35,299 nucleotides of DNA from IMG/VR virus record IMGVR_UViG_3300040801_006078, positions 1 to 35,299 of that record; one strand, 5' to 3'. Both the position numbers and the translations under genes were made by a program. Each line of letters begins with the position of its first letter. Positions within the stretch are counted from its first letter, which is position 1. This document shows positions 13,033 through 20,392 of the stretch, one piece after another. Origin of the DNA: a virus. The notes under the pieces were generated by a model. It did not search any database. It was not told where the DNA came from and was given only the letters and a program-made list of their open reading frames with translations.

Positions 13033-15579
13033 CTATCGCGTCGTGCCCGGCGCCACGCCATAGGCTTGGCGCATGGTCGCGCGCGTGCGGGGGCCGGCCG
13101 CCAGCGCGCCCGCGACTTGCTCGTCCATGAACACGTCGATCCGGTTGCCGCGCCGTTCGACGCGGGGCTGGCGCTCGCCGTCGCCGTGCACGTGGACCTC
13201 GACCACTGGTGGCGGAACCGTGATGGCCATCGGCTGACCGGCTGGCGTGATGCGCTCACCAACTTCCGCTATGATCGGCCGTTCGTTCGGCGCCAGGCCA
13301 ACGATACCGCCCGTATGGTAGCGCGGCGCGCCGATGAAGATGTCGCTGTCCACCCAACGCTGCGGGGCCGCGCTCGACCCGACAATGCCGCCGTCGTGCA
13401 GAACCGGCGCCGGGACAGACAGCGACGACCCGCCCCAGTTCATGTTCCCCGTGCTGCCGTAGCCAGTCTGTGAAGGGCCGAAAAGGTCATCGAACAGACC
13501 GCCGAACAGATCCCCACCGGTGGGCAGGTCGGTGCCGAGCACGGCGTTTTTCAGCGGATTGATCATGCTCATTTGGAGCATCATGTTGTTGATGTCGGTC
13601 AGCGCCGCCGTGGCCACGTCCCACAGGCTGGTAAACCCGTCCTCGCCGACGCGGGTCATGTCCATGATCGCGCCGCCGACGGCATCGAACGTGCTTTCGC
13701 CGACCCGCCCGACCTCCCGCAGGATGGGGGAGGCATCGCGCAACGTCTCGTTGGCGGCCTCGGCGGCCCGCCCATAGGTCTCCTGGCTGATGGCGCCGAC
13801 CGCCAGCAGTTCGTTCAGGCGGGCGACTTCGTTGTTGTAGGCCTCAAGCGGGGTCCGCATCTGTTCATGCAACGCGGCGCCGGCGCGCAGCGCGGCTTCG
13901 CGGTTAGCTGCGGCCTCGCGCTCCCGCCCGATCATCTCGACCCGCATCCGCACCAAATCCGCCTCGGCCGAGCCCGGCGCCACACCGGCCTCCAGTTGCG
14001 CGGTGTACACCTCTCGCGCCAGCGCAGCCTCCTCCAGGCTCAGGCGCTCATCGACCAGGGCCTGGGTATAGCGGGCCTGCACCGCCACCGCCTGGCCGCT
14101 GGTGTCCAGCCAGCGCTTCAGCGCGTCGGTCTTCGCGCCGGCGCTGCTGGTGCTGCTGTCCAGCGCGGCGGCATGCTCGCGCTCGGCAGCGGCCATGGCC
14201 TCGATATAGTCGGCCGTGCCGGCCTCATAGGTCGACGCAATCAGGGCGCGCCTCTCCGCCAGCAAGGCATTGGCGCGCGCGACGGGATCGGCCTGGCTCT
14301 CGATCAGGGCGGCGATCTCGGTTTCCGCCTGGGCCTGCTGGCGCGCCGCCGCGACCGCCTCACGGGTGGCGGCTGCCTCGGCCTCCAGGGACAGCCACCG
14401 CGCCCTGCGCTGGATCAGCTCATCCTGGATCGCGTTGATCTCGGCCTCTTTCTGCCGGATCTCCCGCGCCCGCGTCTTCCCGGCCCGATTGTCGACGATC
14501 TGCGGGGCCGTCTCCTTCAGCGCGGCGAGCGAGGCCTGGTCGTCCGCCAACTGCATTTGCAGCGTGACGGTCTGCCGGTCGCCGATCTCGCGCCACACGT
14601 CCAGCAGCCGCGCGCCGGCGGCGGTGGCCTCGGCGAACCAGCGCGCCAGATCAACCAGCACCGGCCCCAGGGACACCAGGGCTTTGTTCAGCTCGACCTC
14701 GGCAATCTGTTGCATGAGCCGCAGTTGCCTGTTGGACTCGCGCGCCTGCTCGACCAGATCGGCCTCGTAGACCAGCCCCAGCTCGCGCGCCTCCTGGCGA
14801 AGCTCGCGCAGGGCGGCCGCGCCGGCGTTCACCAGGGCCGCAAACTGCTCGCCACCTTCGCCGCCGAACAGCTCGTCGGCCAGCCGCAGCCGGCTGGCGG
14901 CGTCCATTTCGCCCATGCGGGCAATCACGTCCTCCAGCAGGGCCGGGGTGTCCCCCAGCATCTGGTTTAGCTCCGCCGCCGAATAGTCCAGGTCCTTGAA
15001 CGCGTCCGCCGCCGGGCCGGCGCCGGTGTCGGCGAACTCGTCGGCGCGCATCGACAACTCTTTTAGGGCATCGGTCAGGGCGCCGGTCGTTACGCCATAC
15101 CGCTGTGCGGCGTAGCTCAACTCCTGATAGGCCTCGACACCCACGCCAGCGATGCTGGCCTCACGGCCCAAATCGGCCACGTCCGCCAACGCCTGCTGGG
15201 TGGCCTGGCTCAGCTCGCGTGCCGCCAGCACAGCGCCGCCGAGGCCGGCGGCCGCGACCAGCCCGGCCGGCCCCAAGCCGCGCAAGGCCATGCCCAGGGC
15301 GCCGCCCTGCACGGCCAGATCCTCCAGGCCATCGCGGGCCCCCTCGCCGGCCCGCGTCAGGGCCACGAGGCCGCGCCCGCCACGGTCAGAGGTCGTCCTG
15401 AGCTGGCGGCCCAGGCTTTCCGCATCCCGCTCCGACCGCCGCAGAGCGTTCGCCAGCTGAGGGGCCGAGTCCTCGATGCGCGCGAACGCCTGGGCGCCAG
15501 CAGGCCCCAGGGCCTCCAGGTCGCGGCGTAGCTCGTCGACGCCCTCGGACGTCAGGCGAAAGCTGATCCGTTTTGCCAT
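13033..15579 (-). CDS. Tail tape measure protein
   Basis: An 848-aa protein that sets tail length and is ejected with DNA. Residues 1-60 are helical and heptad-like (VDELRRDLEALGPAGAQAFARIEDS), followed by a hydrophobic stretch (MALRGLGPAGLVAAAGLGGAVLAA), long alanine/glutamate-rich coiled-coil-like regions (about 240-620, for example REIRQKEAEINAIQDELIQRR) and a glycine-rich C-terminus with a hydrophobic patch. By the lambda rule of about 0.15 nm per residue, the tail would be on the order of 120-130 nm. Two copies of a 12-bp sequence lie immediately upstream of the start. Confidence 0.9.
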   Translation of the reverse strand: MAKRISFRLTSEGVDELRRDLEALGPAGAQAFARIEDSAPQLANALRRSERDAESLGRQLRTTSDRGGRGLVALTRAGEGARDGLEDLAVQGGALGMALRGLGPAGLVAAAGLGGAVLAARELSQATQQALADVADLGREASIAGVGVEAYQELSYAAQRYGVTTGALTDALKELSMRADEFADTGAGPAADAFKDLDYSAAELNQMLGDTPALLEDVIARMGEMDAASRLRLADELFGGEGGEQFAALVNAGAAALRELRQEARELGLVYEADLVEQARESNRQLRLMQQIAEVELNKALVSLGPVLVDLARWFAEATAAGARLLDVWREIGDRQTVTLQMQLADDQASLAALKETAPQIVDNRAGKTRAREIRQKEAEINAIQDELIQRRARWLSLEAEAAATREAVAAARQQAQAETEIAALIESQADPVARANALLAERRALIASTYEAGTADYIEAMAAAEREHAAALDSSTSSAGAKTDALKRWLDTSGQAVAVQARYTQALVDERLSLEEAALAREVYTAQLEAGVAPGSAEADLVRMRVEMIGREREAAANREAALRAGAALHEQMRTPLEAYNNEVARLNELLAVGAISQETYGRAAEAANETLRDASPILREVGRVGESTFDAVGGAIMDMTRVGEDGFTSLWDVATAALTDINNMMLQMSMINPLKNAVLGTDLPTGGDLFGGLFDDLFGPSQTGYGSTGNMNWGGSSLSVPAPVLHDGGIVGSSAAPQRWVDSDIFIGAPRYHTGGIVGLAPNERPIIAEVGERITPAGQPMAITVPPPVVEVHVHGDGERQPRVERRGNRIDVFMDEQVAGALAAGPRTRATMRQAYGVAPGTTR

Positions 15580-15580
15580 C

Positions 15581-15604
15581 TATCAGTCCGCCTATCAGTC
15601 CGCC
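15581..15604. repeat. 12-bp tandem duplication at a gene junction
   Basis: TATCAGTCCGCC occurs twice in a row. On the coding strand each copy contains a TGA stop: the first-read copy ends the DUF6441 gene and the second lies in the 15-bp spacer before the tape-measure ATG. It looks like a replication-slippage product without coding effect. Confidence 0.6.
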
Positions 15605-16341
15605 GCCTGTGAAATCATCCGATCAACCAGCCCCGGCACGCGGTCGGCCCACCGTGACCAGACCGCCTCCGGGTCCACCACCTGCGCGCGCCGCACCTGC
15701 GGCAGCAGCAAAAACATCGGCACAAACCCCCGCGAAAGCGCAGCTTCGGTGCGTCGCGCGCGGCCGGACCCGAGCACCACCTGCTCCAACCGGCCAGAGC
15801 GACCGCGCGTGAAAAAGTCGCCCGCCGTCGCCACGTCACGGACGCGGCCGGATTTCTGCTGTCGGCGCTGGCTGCGATGGACCCGCACGCACCACAGCAG
15901 CCCTCCGCCGCGCATCGGCAGCGTGAAGGTCTGGCCTCGGCCGGCCGCCGCCATCCGCTCCGTGGTCACCAGCACACGATCCCCGCGCCCCCGGTGCCCT
16001 CGCGCCACGTTGAAGCCGGTCGGCACCGCCAGATAGCGGCCCCGCCGTGGCAAAATCACGCTGTCGCTGCCCAGGACGGACGACAGGATGTCGTCAGCGG
16101 CGCGACCACGCGAATGCAGTGTGCCGGCGGCGCCGAGGCTGACGGTGTGTTTTGGGAACACCTGCCCGCCCAGCATGTTGCCCACCTTCGGGCTCATCCC
16201 GGCGCCAGTGATCGCCTGCCTGATCTCTGTCTTGGCCCCGTCGGCGGCCAGGCGCATCGCCTGAGTCACCGCCCAGGCCATGCCCCGCTCGGTCTCCCTG
16301 GCCCAGGCGCCGATATCGCCGTCGAGTTTCGCCGTTACCAT
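15595..16341 (-). CDS. DUF6441-family phage tail protein
   Basis: A 248-aa protein resembling the DUF6441 family found in alphaproteobacterial phages. The N-terminal part is helical (WARETERGMAWAVTQAMRLAADGAKTE). The middle has the signature GRYLAVPTGFN, and the C-terminal part ends FVPMFLLLPQVRRAQVVDPEAVWSRW. The position between the G/GT chaperone and the tape measure suggests a tail-tube or tail-completion role. Its start is separated from the GT stop by the rightward moron (16387-16986), which interrupts the leftward operon at this point. ATG at 16341. Confidence 0.75.
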   Translation of the reverse strand: MVTAKLDGDIGAWARETERGMAWAVTQAMRLAADGAKTEIRQAITGAGMSPKVGNMLGGQVFPKHTVSLGAAGTLHSRGRAADDILSSVLGSDSVILPRRGRYLAVPTGFNVARGHRGRGDRVLVTTERMAAAGRGQTFTLPMRGGGLLWCVRVHRSQRRQQKSGRVRDVATAGDFFTRGRSGRLEQVVLGSGRARRTEAALSRGFVPMFLLLPQVRRAQVVDPEAVWSRWADRVPGLVDRMISQAAD

Positions 16342-16386
16342 GTGCTACCATCCCGCGCTTTTTTCAGATTGCCCCCGGAGACCGCC

Positions 16387-16986
16387 ATGCGCGCACCAGC
16401 TTTCTCCGCAGCCTTGCTGGCTCTGACTCTGCCCTTCCTTGCCCTTGCGGCCGATGACGCACCCGGCGACCGAGCTTCCTGGCGCGACATTTACCTCGGA
16501 CAACCGGCCGATGACGCGGCCGAGATACTGGACGGCATGACGCCACGCGGCGGCGACGCACCCGAACGAATCCGCGACGACACCATCGTCCGTCACGACG
16601 TCCTGATCGGTGGCGGCATGATCGTGCCGCAACTCCTGCCCGACACACCCATAACCGGCACCGTCGACTTGGCCGTAAAGGACGACCGCATCGCTGGCAT
16701 TTTCATCTCCGCCAATCTGCCCCTCAGCAGCTCGGATGGTTTGACCCGCATGCAAGAGATGGATTGGCACTGGTCCTGGCTGATGGACTCGCTCGCCATG
16801 CGCTACGGCCCGCCGCTCCGTGTCACCACCGAGATCGGCAACTATCATCTGGACCCCTGGGTGGGCCGCGCGATCTGGCGCCTTCCCGGCGGCGCCATGG
16901 CCCAGGCCGGCGTCCGCTACCCAGGCTTGGACGACGCCAGGTATCATTTCGAGATCATCCCCTGGCTCGGAGACGCGATGCCCTAG
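16387..16986 (+). CDS. Secreted protein of unknown function (moron, opposite strand)
   Basis: A 199-aa product with a clear Sec signal peptide: MRAPAFSAALLALTLPFLALAADD, cleavage probably after ALA. The mature part begins DAPGDRASWRDIYLGQPADDA, suggesting a periplasmic or secreted protein; a short segment (EMDWHWSWLMDSLAMRYGPP) resembles motifs in small exported bacterial proteins. The family is not recognised. It is the only rightward gene in the structural block, squeezed between the GT stop (3 bp gap) and the DUF6441 start (45 bp gap), with GGAG before its ATG. A possible extended -10 (TGCTACCAT, 16343-16351) lacks a clear -35. Likely a lysogenic-conversion moron expressed in the lysogen. 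Confidence 0.75.
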   Translation: MRAPAFSAALLALTLPFLALAADDAPGDRASWRDIYLGQPADDAAEILDGMTPRGGDAPERIRDDTIVRHDVLIGGGMIVPQLLPDTPITGTVDLAVKDDRIAGIFISANLPLSSSDGLTRMQEMDWHWSWLMDSLAMRYGPPLRVTTEIGNYHLDPWVGRAIWRLPGGAMAQAGVRYPGLDDARYHFEIIPWLGDAMP

Positions 16987-16989
16987 CCG

Positions 16990-17966
16990 CTACCGGTCAC
17001 CCCGCTCCGGCTCAAGCGCTCGCGCGGCGCCCTCCATCACGGACAGCGCAGCCATGACGATGGCCGGCTGTTCGGCCGTGCCGCCCCCAAACGGCAACGG
17101 TCCGGCACCCATGCCACCGCCACGCCATTGGACCCAGATGCCGATCAGGCCCAGCACGTCGGCGGGCAGGGAGCGGGCCGGGTGCTCGACCAGCCCCTCC
17201 AGCGACAGGGCCGGCACGCTGTAGCCTTCCTCGGGCGGCGGCTCGTCAGGCCCGCCGAACGCGGCCGGCGCCACCGCCCAGGCCGCCGCCCATCTCAGTT
17301 TTTTGCCGTCGCCTCCGGCGGCGCCATCAGCGCCCGCGCGCGCCGACCGATGGTCACGCGGTGCCCGGCGCTCAGCCGCCCGGCGGCGGTTTCCTCCATC
17401 AGACCATCCAGCCCGCGCGGCGGCGCCGAGGCTCCGCCGGGGATCTGCTGCCAGCCCTCGACCAGCAGGCGGGCGGCGCACAGACCCTCGATCTGCGGAT
17501 AGACCTGTTCGTCGCCCATCATGTTTGCCAAACGCGGATCGTGCTCCTGACAGACGCGCAGCAGCGGCGCCACGGCCTCGTCGGCCTCGGCGAGGGCGGC
17601 GAACGCCGTGCGCGTTTCCTCCGCACCCCAGCCCTGCGCCTGGCCGGTCTCCAGCCAGGCCGTGAACGCGGCGGCGTGGTCCTCCAGCGCCGCCTGCCAA
17701 CCATCCACGTCGACGGCGTGCCCCTCGGGCAGCGCAGCGCGCAGCCGCGCGAACGACGCCTGCAGCGCCTGGCCCATCGCCGCCATGCCATGACGTCGCC
17801 CACCAGCCGCCGCGATCAGGCGATCCAGCCTGATCTGGTCGGTCACACTCGGCGTGCGCAGCCAGACGCGTCGGCGCGCCGGCTCCGGCAATGCAGTGTC
17901 CTGGGGGTCGTCGACGGCGTGCCGGTCGGCCGGATGCGGCAGCACGGTCTCGGCGTCATCCCGCAT
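16990..17966 (-). CDS. Tail assembly chaperone, GT-like frameshift product
   Basis: Ribosomes slipping back one base on A AAA AAC (17304-17298) continue in the -1 frame as KKLRWAAAWAVAPAAFGGPDEPP and end at TAG 16990, giving about 325 aa (977 nt plus one re-read base is exactly divisible by three). The T-like tail (~100 residues) contains LEGLVEHPARSLPADVLGLIGIWVQWRGGG and MAALSVMEGAARALE. In lambda the T domain recruits tube subunits to G-coated tape measure, and the G:GT ratio is critical. No independent start is needed for the T-like frame. Confidence 0.85.
17295..17966 (-). CDS. Tail assembly chaperone, G-like short product
   Basis: A 223-aa protein in the lambda G position, between the tail tube gene and the tape measure. 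It is mostly helical: TDQIRLDRLIAAAGGRR, AFTAWLETGQAQGWGAEETRTAFAALAEADEAVAPLLRVCQ and YPQIEGLCAARLLVEGW are visible. Such chaperones bind the tape measure before tube assembly and are absent from virions. The ATG at 17966 has GAGGTG upstream and lies 7 bp after the tube gene stop. The last codons GCA AAA AAC TGA contain a -1 slippery heptamer, so a fraction of ribosomes make the longer GT form. Confidence 0.85.
   Translation of the reverse strand: MRDDAETVLPHPADRHAVDDPQDTALPEPARRRVWLRTPSVTDQIRLDRLIAAAGGRRHGMAAMGQALQASFARLRAALPEGHAVDVDGWQAALEDHAAAFTAWLETGQAQGWGAEETRTAFAALAEADEAVAPLLRVCQEHDPRLANMMGDEQVYPQIEGLCAARLLVEGWQQIPGGASAPPRGLDGLMEETAAGRLSAGHRVTIGRRARALMAPPEATAKN
17298..17304 (-). promoter_or_regulatory. 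Programmed -1 frameshift site (A AAA AAC)
   Basis: The coding strand reads GCA AAA AAC TGA: a canonical X XXY YYZ heptamer immediately before the zero-frame stop. A -1 slip leaves both tRNAs with good pairing and opens about 100 further codons. The following GC-rich sequence could hold a stimulatory structure, but none was identified with confidence. Confidence 0.9.
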
Positions 17967-17973
17967 CACCACC

Positions 17974-19143
17974 TCACCACACACAGATGCGAATGGCGTC
18001 GTCATTCCGCGACGCCTCGAACGCGATGCCCTCGGCCGCCAGCCCCTGCAGGTCCTCGCGCGTCACCTCCTTGAGGCGAGCGCCGGCCAGGAACACGCTG
18101 ATGCGATTTCCGGCGCTCGGCCCCCAACTGGTCCAGATCGGCCACGCCGTCGCCGCCAGCCAGTCGGCCATCGCGTCGCGCGTGGACAGCGCCGCCATGC
18201 GCGGCGTGATGCGCCCCTCGGGCTCGCGGGCAATGACCAGCCCCCGGTCGGTGCCATAGGTCGCGGCCGGGTCCTCCGGCAGAATGATCCGGTTGCCCAT
18301 CTGAAACGACAGCTCGCCATAGGCCACGGCACCGCCGTCCGTATAGGCCTGCGCCGCCTGCAGCGGCCGGGCGATTCCGGACGGCGTGGTCGGACTCGGC
18401 CGCGTCACCTCATCGTCATTGCCGGCCAGCGCGCCCTGCAACTGGACCTCCAGCGTCGCCAGCCGACGCGGCTGGAGCTGAAGTCGGAACGTCCCCACCA
18501 GCCCGACATAGCGGCGGCGGCGGCTGTCGCCCCCGACCTGCCCCTGATAGTGCGCGGCGCGCAGGGTCTCGTCGGCCTCACTGGTGGGCGCGTACAGCAC
18601 ATTGACGGGAATCTCGTACTCCGTCGTCGCATCCGGTGTGGTGTCCCAGGCCGGCGTCACCGTCGCCACCAGGGTGGCGCCGTCATAAGCGCTGATGACC
18701 CGCGTCTGGCCGCTGCCGGTGCCGGCCGTGGTGACGATGGGCATGCCGACATAAGCGCCGTCCGTCGCGCTGGCGCCCAGCGCCAGAGTGATGCTATCCG
18801 CCGTCCCGGCGTCCGCCGTCCCGGTCACGGCCGCCGCCGTGATCGTCTCGCCCATCCCGCAGGCGCGCAACAGCCGGCCCCAGTCCGGCGCCACGCCGGC
18901 GGTGCCGGTGCCGCACAGATAGGTCTGCACCCGCAGGCTGCCGTCGATCCCGCCGGGCAGGCCCTGGTCCACGTCCAGCTTGCCGGTCGCGTATTCGGTC
19001 TGGATCCAGTCCAGATTGAGGCCCGGCTGCGCATCCGTCGTCCGCACCATGTCGGTGGCTGGATCCGGGTCAGACCAGGTCTCCGCCGGGGTGGTTTCCA
19101 GCTCGGCCAGCAGCATCTGGTCGCGCGTGCGATAGGCGCCCAT
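17974..19143 (-). CDS. Major tail tube protein
   Basis: A 389-aa beta-rich protein that would polymerise into the tail tube. Early residues (YRTRDQMLLAELETTP, then GLNLDWIQTEYATGKLDVDQG) and the internal YVGLVGTFRLQLQPRRLATLEVQLQGALAG resemble siphovirus tube proteins with a large domain insertion (about residues 105-180, TGTADAGTADSITLALGASAT). Larger than the lambda V protein (246 aa), but the syntenic position directly upstream of G/GT is diagnostic. ATG at 19143. Confidence 0.82.
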   Translation of the reverse strand: MGAYRTRDQMLLAELETTPAETWSDPDPATDMVRTTDAQPGLNLDWIQTEYATGKLDVDQGLPGGIDGSLRVQTYLCGTGTAGVAPDWGRLLRACGMGETITAAAVTGTADAGTADSITLALGASATDGAYVGMPIVTTAGTGSGQTRVISAYDGATLVATVTPAWDTTPDATTEYEIPVNVLYAPTSEADETLRAAHYQGQVGGDSRRRRYVGLVGTFRLQLQPRRLATLEVQLQGALAGNDDEVTRPSPTTPSGIARPLQAAQAYTDGGAVAYGELSFQMGNRIILPEDPAATYGTDRGLVIAREPEGRITPRMAALSTRDAMADWLAATAWPIWTSWGPSAGNRISVFLAGARLKEVTREDLQGLAAEGIAFEASRNDDAIRICVW

Positions 19144-19174
19144 GGTCAGGTCTCCTCAGTGTCGCGGGTCGCGC

Positions 19175-19636
19175 TCAGGTCGCGAAGGTTTCCGGCGCGT
19201 CTTCGCGCCCGACATAGGTCATCGTCCAGGTGATCTCGTGACCGGCGATCACATCACTTCCGGTCAGGGCGCCGTCCAGCGGCCCTCGGCCGGCCTCATC
19301 CACGGCCACTAAGGGCATCGCGGCATCGGCCAGCAGACCAGCAGGCACCGCCGCCGCAATATCAGCCGCCAGGGTCTGGGCAGCGGCCAGCGCAGCGGCG
19401 CGGGTGGCCCCGTTGGCGGCCACCTCGACGGCCACCGTCAGCGGCACCAGCACGGCGCCGGTCGTAAATTCCTCCGGGGCATCGCGGCCCCGGTCGAACA
19501 CGGCCGCACGCGGCAGCCCGCCGTCGTCGATGGCCGTCATGGGCCGGTCGTCAACCGGCAGGGCCGGGTCTGTCCGCACCCCGGCCACCAGGGTGGCGAC
19601 GGCGGCCAGAATGGTCTCGGTCGCGGGCGTGGTCAT
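19175..19636 (-). CDS. Putative tail terminator (lambda U-like)
   Basis: A 153-aa protein. The N-terminal helix (ETILAAVATLVAGVRTDP), the central strand pair (TGAVLVPLTVAVEVAANG) and the helix after it (RAAALAAAQTLAADIAAAVP) with a C-terminal strand (IAGHEITWTMTYVGRED) fit the alpha/beta fold of tail terminator proteins, which cap the tube and join it to the head. It sits between the joining protein and the tube gene. The ATG at 19636 is in an ATGA overlap. Confidence 0.65.
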   Translation of the reverse strand: MTTPATETILAAVATLVAGVRTDPALPVDDRPMTAIDDGGLPRAAVFDRGRDAPEEFTTGAVLVPLTVAVEVAANGATRAAALAAAQTLAADIAAAVPAGLLADAAMPLVAVDEAGRGPLDGALTGSDVIAGHEITWTMTYVGREDAPETFAT

Positions 19637-19956
19637 GGCCCCTCCCGCACCACCGGCGCCGACCAAAGCAGGCCCTCGGCGTCACGCTCCGGCGCGCCCG
19701 TGATGCGCCAGACCACGCCGTCGACCTCCAGTGTGTCGCCGCGTGACAGGGTGGCGACCTCGGCCGTGCGCACCTGGGCGCGTGCATCCCCGGTCACCAC
19801 GTCCAGCCCGCCGCCCAGGCCGCCGTCCGTCAGCGGCGCCGACCACAGCACGGCCACCGCCACGCCGTCCCCCGCGCCGGCGGCCCGCCACAGGGCGGGC
19901 ACGCCGAACGCCGGGTCGTCGCAGATGGCATCGATGGCGTCAGACCAGAGGGTCAC
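19633..19956 (-). CDS. Putative head-tail joining protein (lambda FII-like)
   Basis: A 107-aa protein starting VTLWSDAIDAICDDPAFG, with a beta-rich remainder (VAVAVLWSAPL; ARAQVRTAEVATLSRGDTLEVDGVVWRITG; ERDAEGLLWSAPV). The start is a GTG at 19956, two bases after the decoration gene's stop. Small size, a beta-barrel-like pattern and place between capsid and terminator genes fit gpFII-type joining proteins. Confidence 0.65.
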   Translation of the reverse strand: MTLWSDAIDAICDDPAFGVPALWRAAGAGDGVAVAVLWSAPLTDGGLGGGLDVVTGDARAQVRTAEVATLSRGDTLEVDGVVWRITGAPERDAEGLLWSAPVVREGP

Positions 19957-19958
19957 GA

Positions 19959-20321
19959 TCAGGCGACCGTGCCGACGCCGGTGTTGATTTTGACCAGGAC
20001 CGTGGTCGTGGTCGCGGCGGCATCCTCCCAGGCCGTGCAGGCGCCAGAGACGTCGCCGGTCGCAGGCGTTGCCTGATCGTCCTCGCACGCCCCCTCGCTG
20101 GCGTCCCAGATGACGCTCTCGCCCTGGGCGATCACGGCAGCCGACACCTTCGGCAGCGCAAACACGCCCTCCATGACGACCGTGCCGCTCGCGCCGTCGG
20201 CAATATCGACCGCCGCGACGCCGATCTGGCTGCCGACCACGACCACATCACCGGACGACACATCGGCGCCGGTGTCGTTGGTCCATGTGAGGGACCGGCC
20301 CTCGTATCGGAAATTCTTCAT
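19959..20321 (-). CDS. DUF2190-family capsid decoration (cement) protein
   Basis: A 120-aa protein matching the DUF2190 pattern: MKNFRYEGRSLTWTNDTGADVSSGDVVVVGSQIGVAAVDI near the start, then GTVVMEGVFALPKVSAAVIAQGESVIWD and a small C-terminal strand. Members are small beta-barrel proteins that stabilise HK97-type capsids. It lies right after the capsid gene, with a strong hairpin in the 71-bp gap between them. Confidence 0.82.
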   Translation of the reverse strand: MKNFRYEGRSLTWTNDTGADVSSGDVVVVGSQIGVAAVDIADGASGTVVMEGVFALPKVSAAVIAQGESVIWDASEGACEDDQATPATGDVSGACTAWEDAAATTTTVLVKINTGVGTVA

Positions 20322-20343
20322 CGTCTCGTCCCTTCATGCGAAC

Positions 20344-20364
20344 GGGGCGGCCAGCGGCCGCCCC
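20344..20364. terminator. Strong hairpin between capsid and decoration genes
   Basis: GGGGCGGCC and GGCCGCCCC form a perfect 9-bp stem with a 3-nt loop, followed leftwards by GTTCGC rather than T-rich DNA. It may act as a partial terminator or an mRNA stabiliser setting the ratio of capsid to downstream tail-connector transcripts. Confidence 0.45.
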
Positions 20365-20392
20365 ATAAAGGCATCACGTGATCGGCGCGCGC

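Noticed and set aside
16990-17700. Independent 236-codon gene in the T frame
   Set aside because: The upstream part is an out-of-frame reading of G; only the part after the slippery site is protein-like, consistent with -1 frameshifting.
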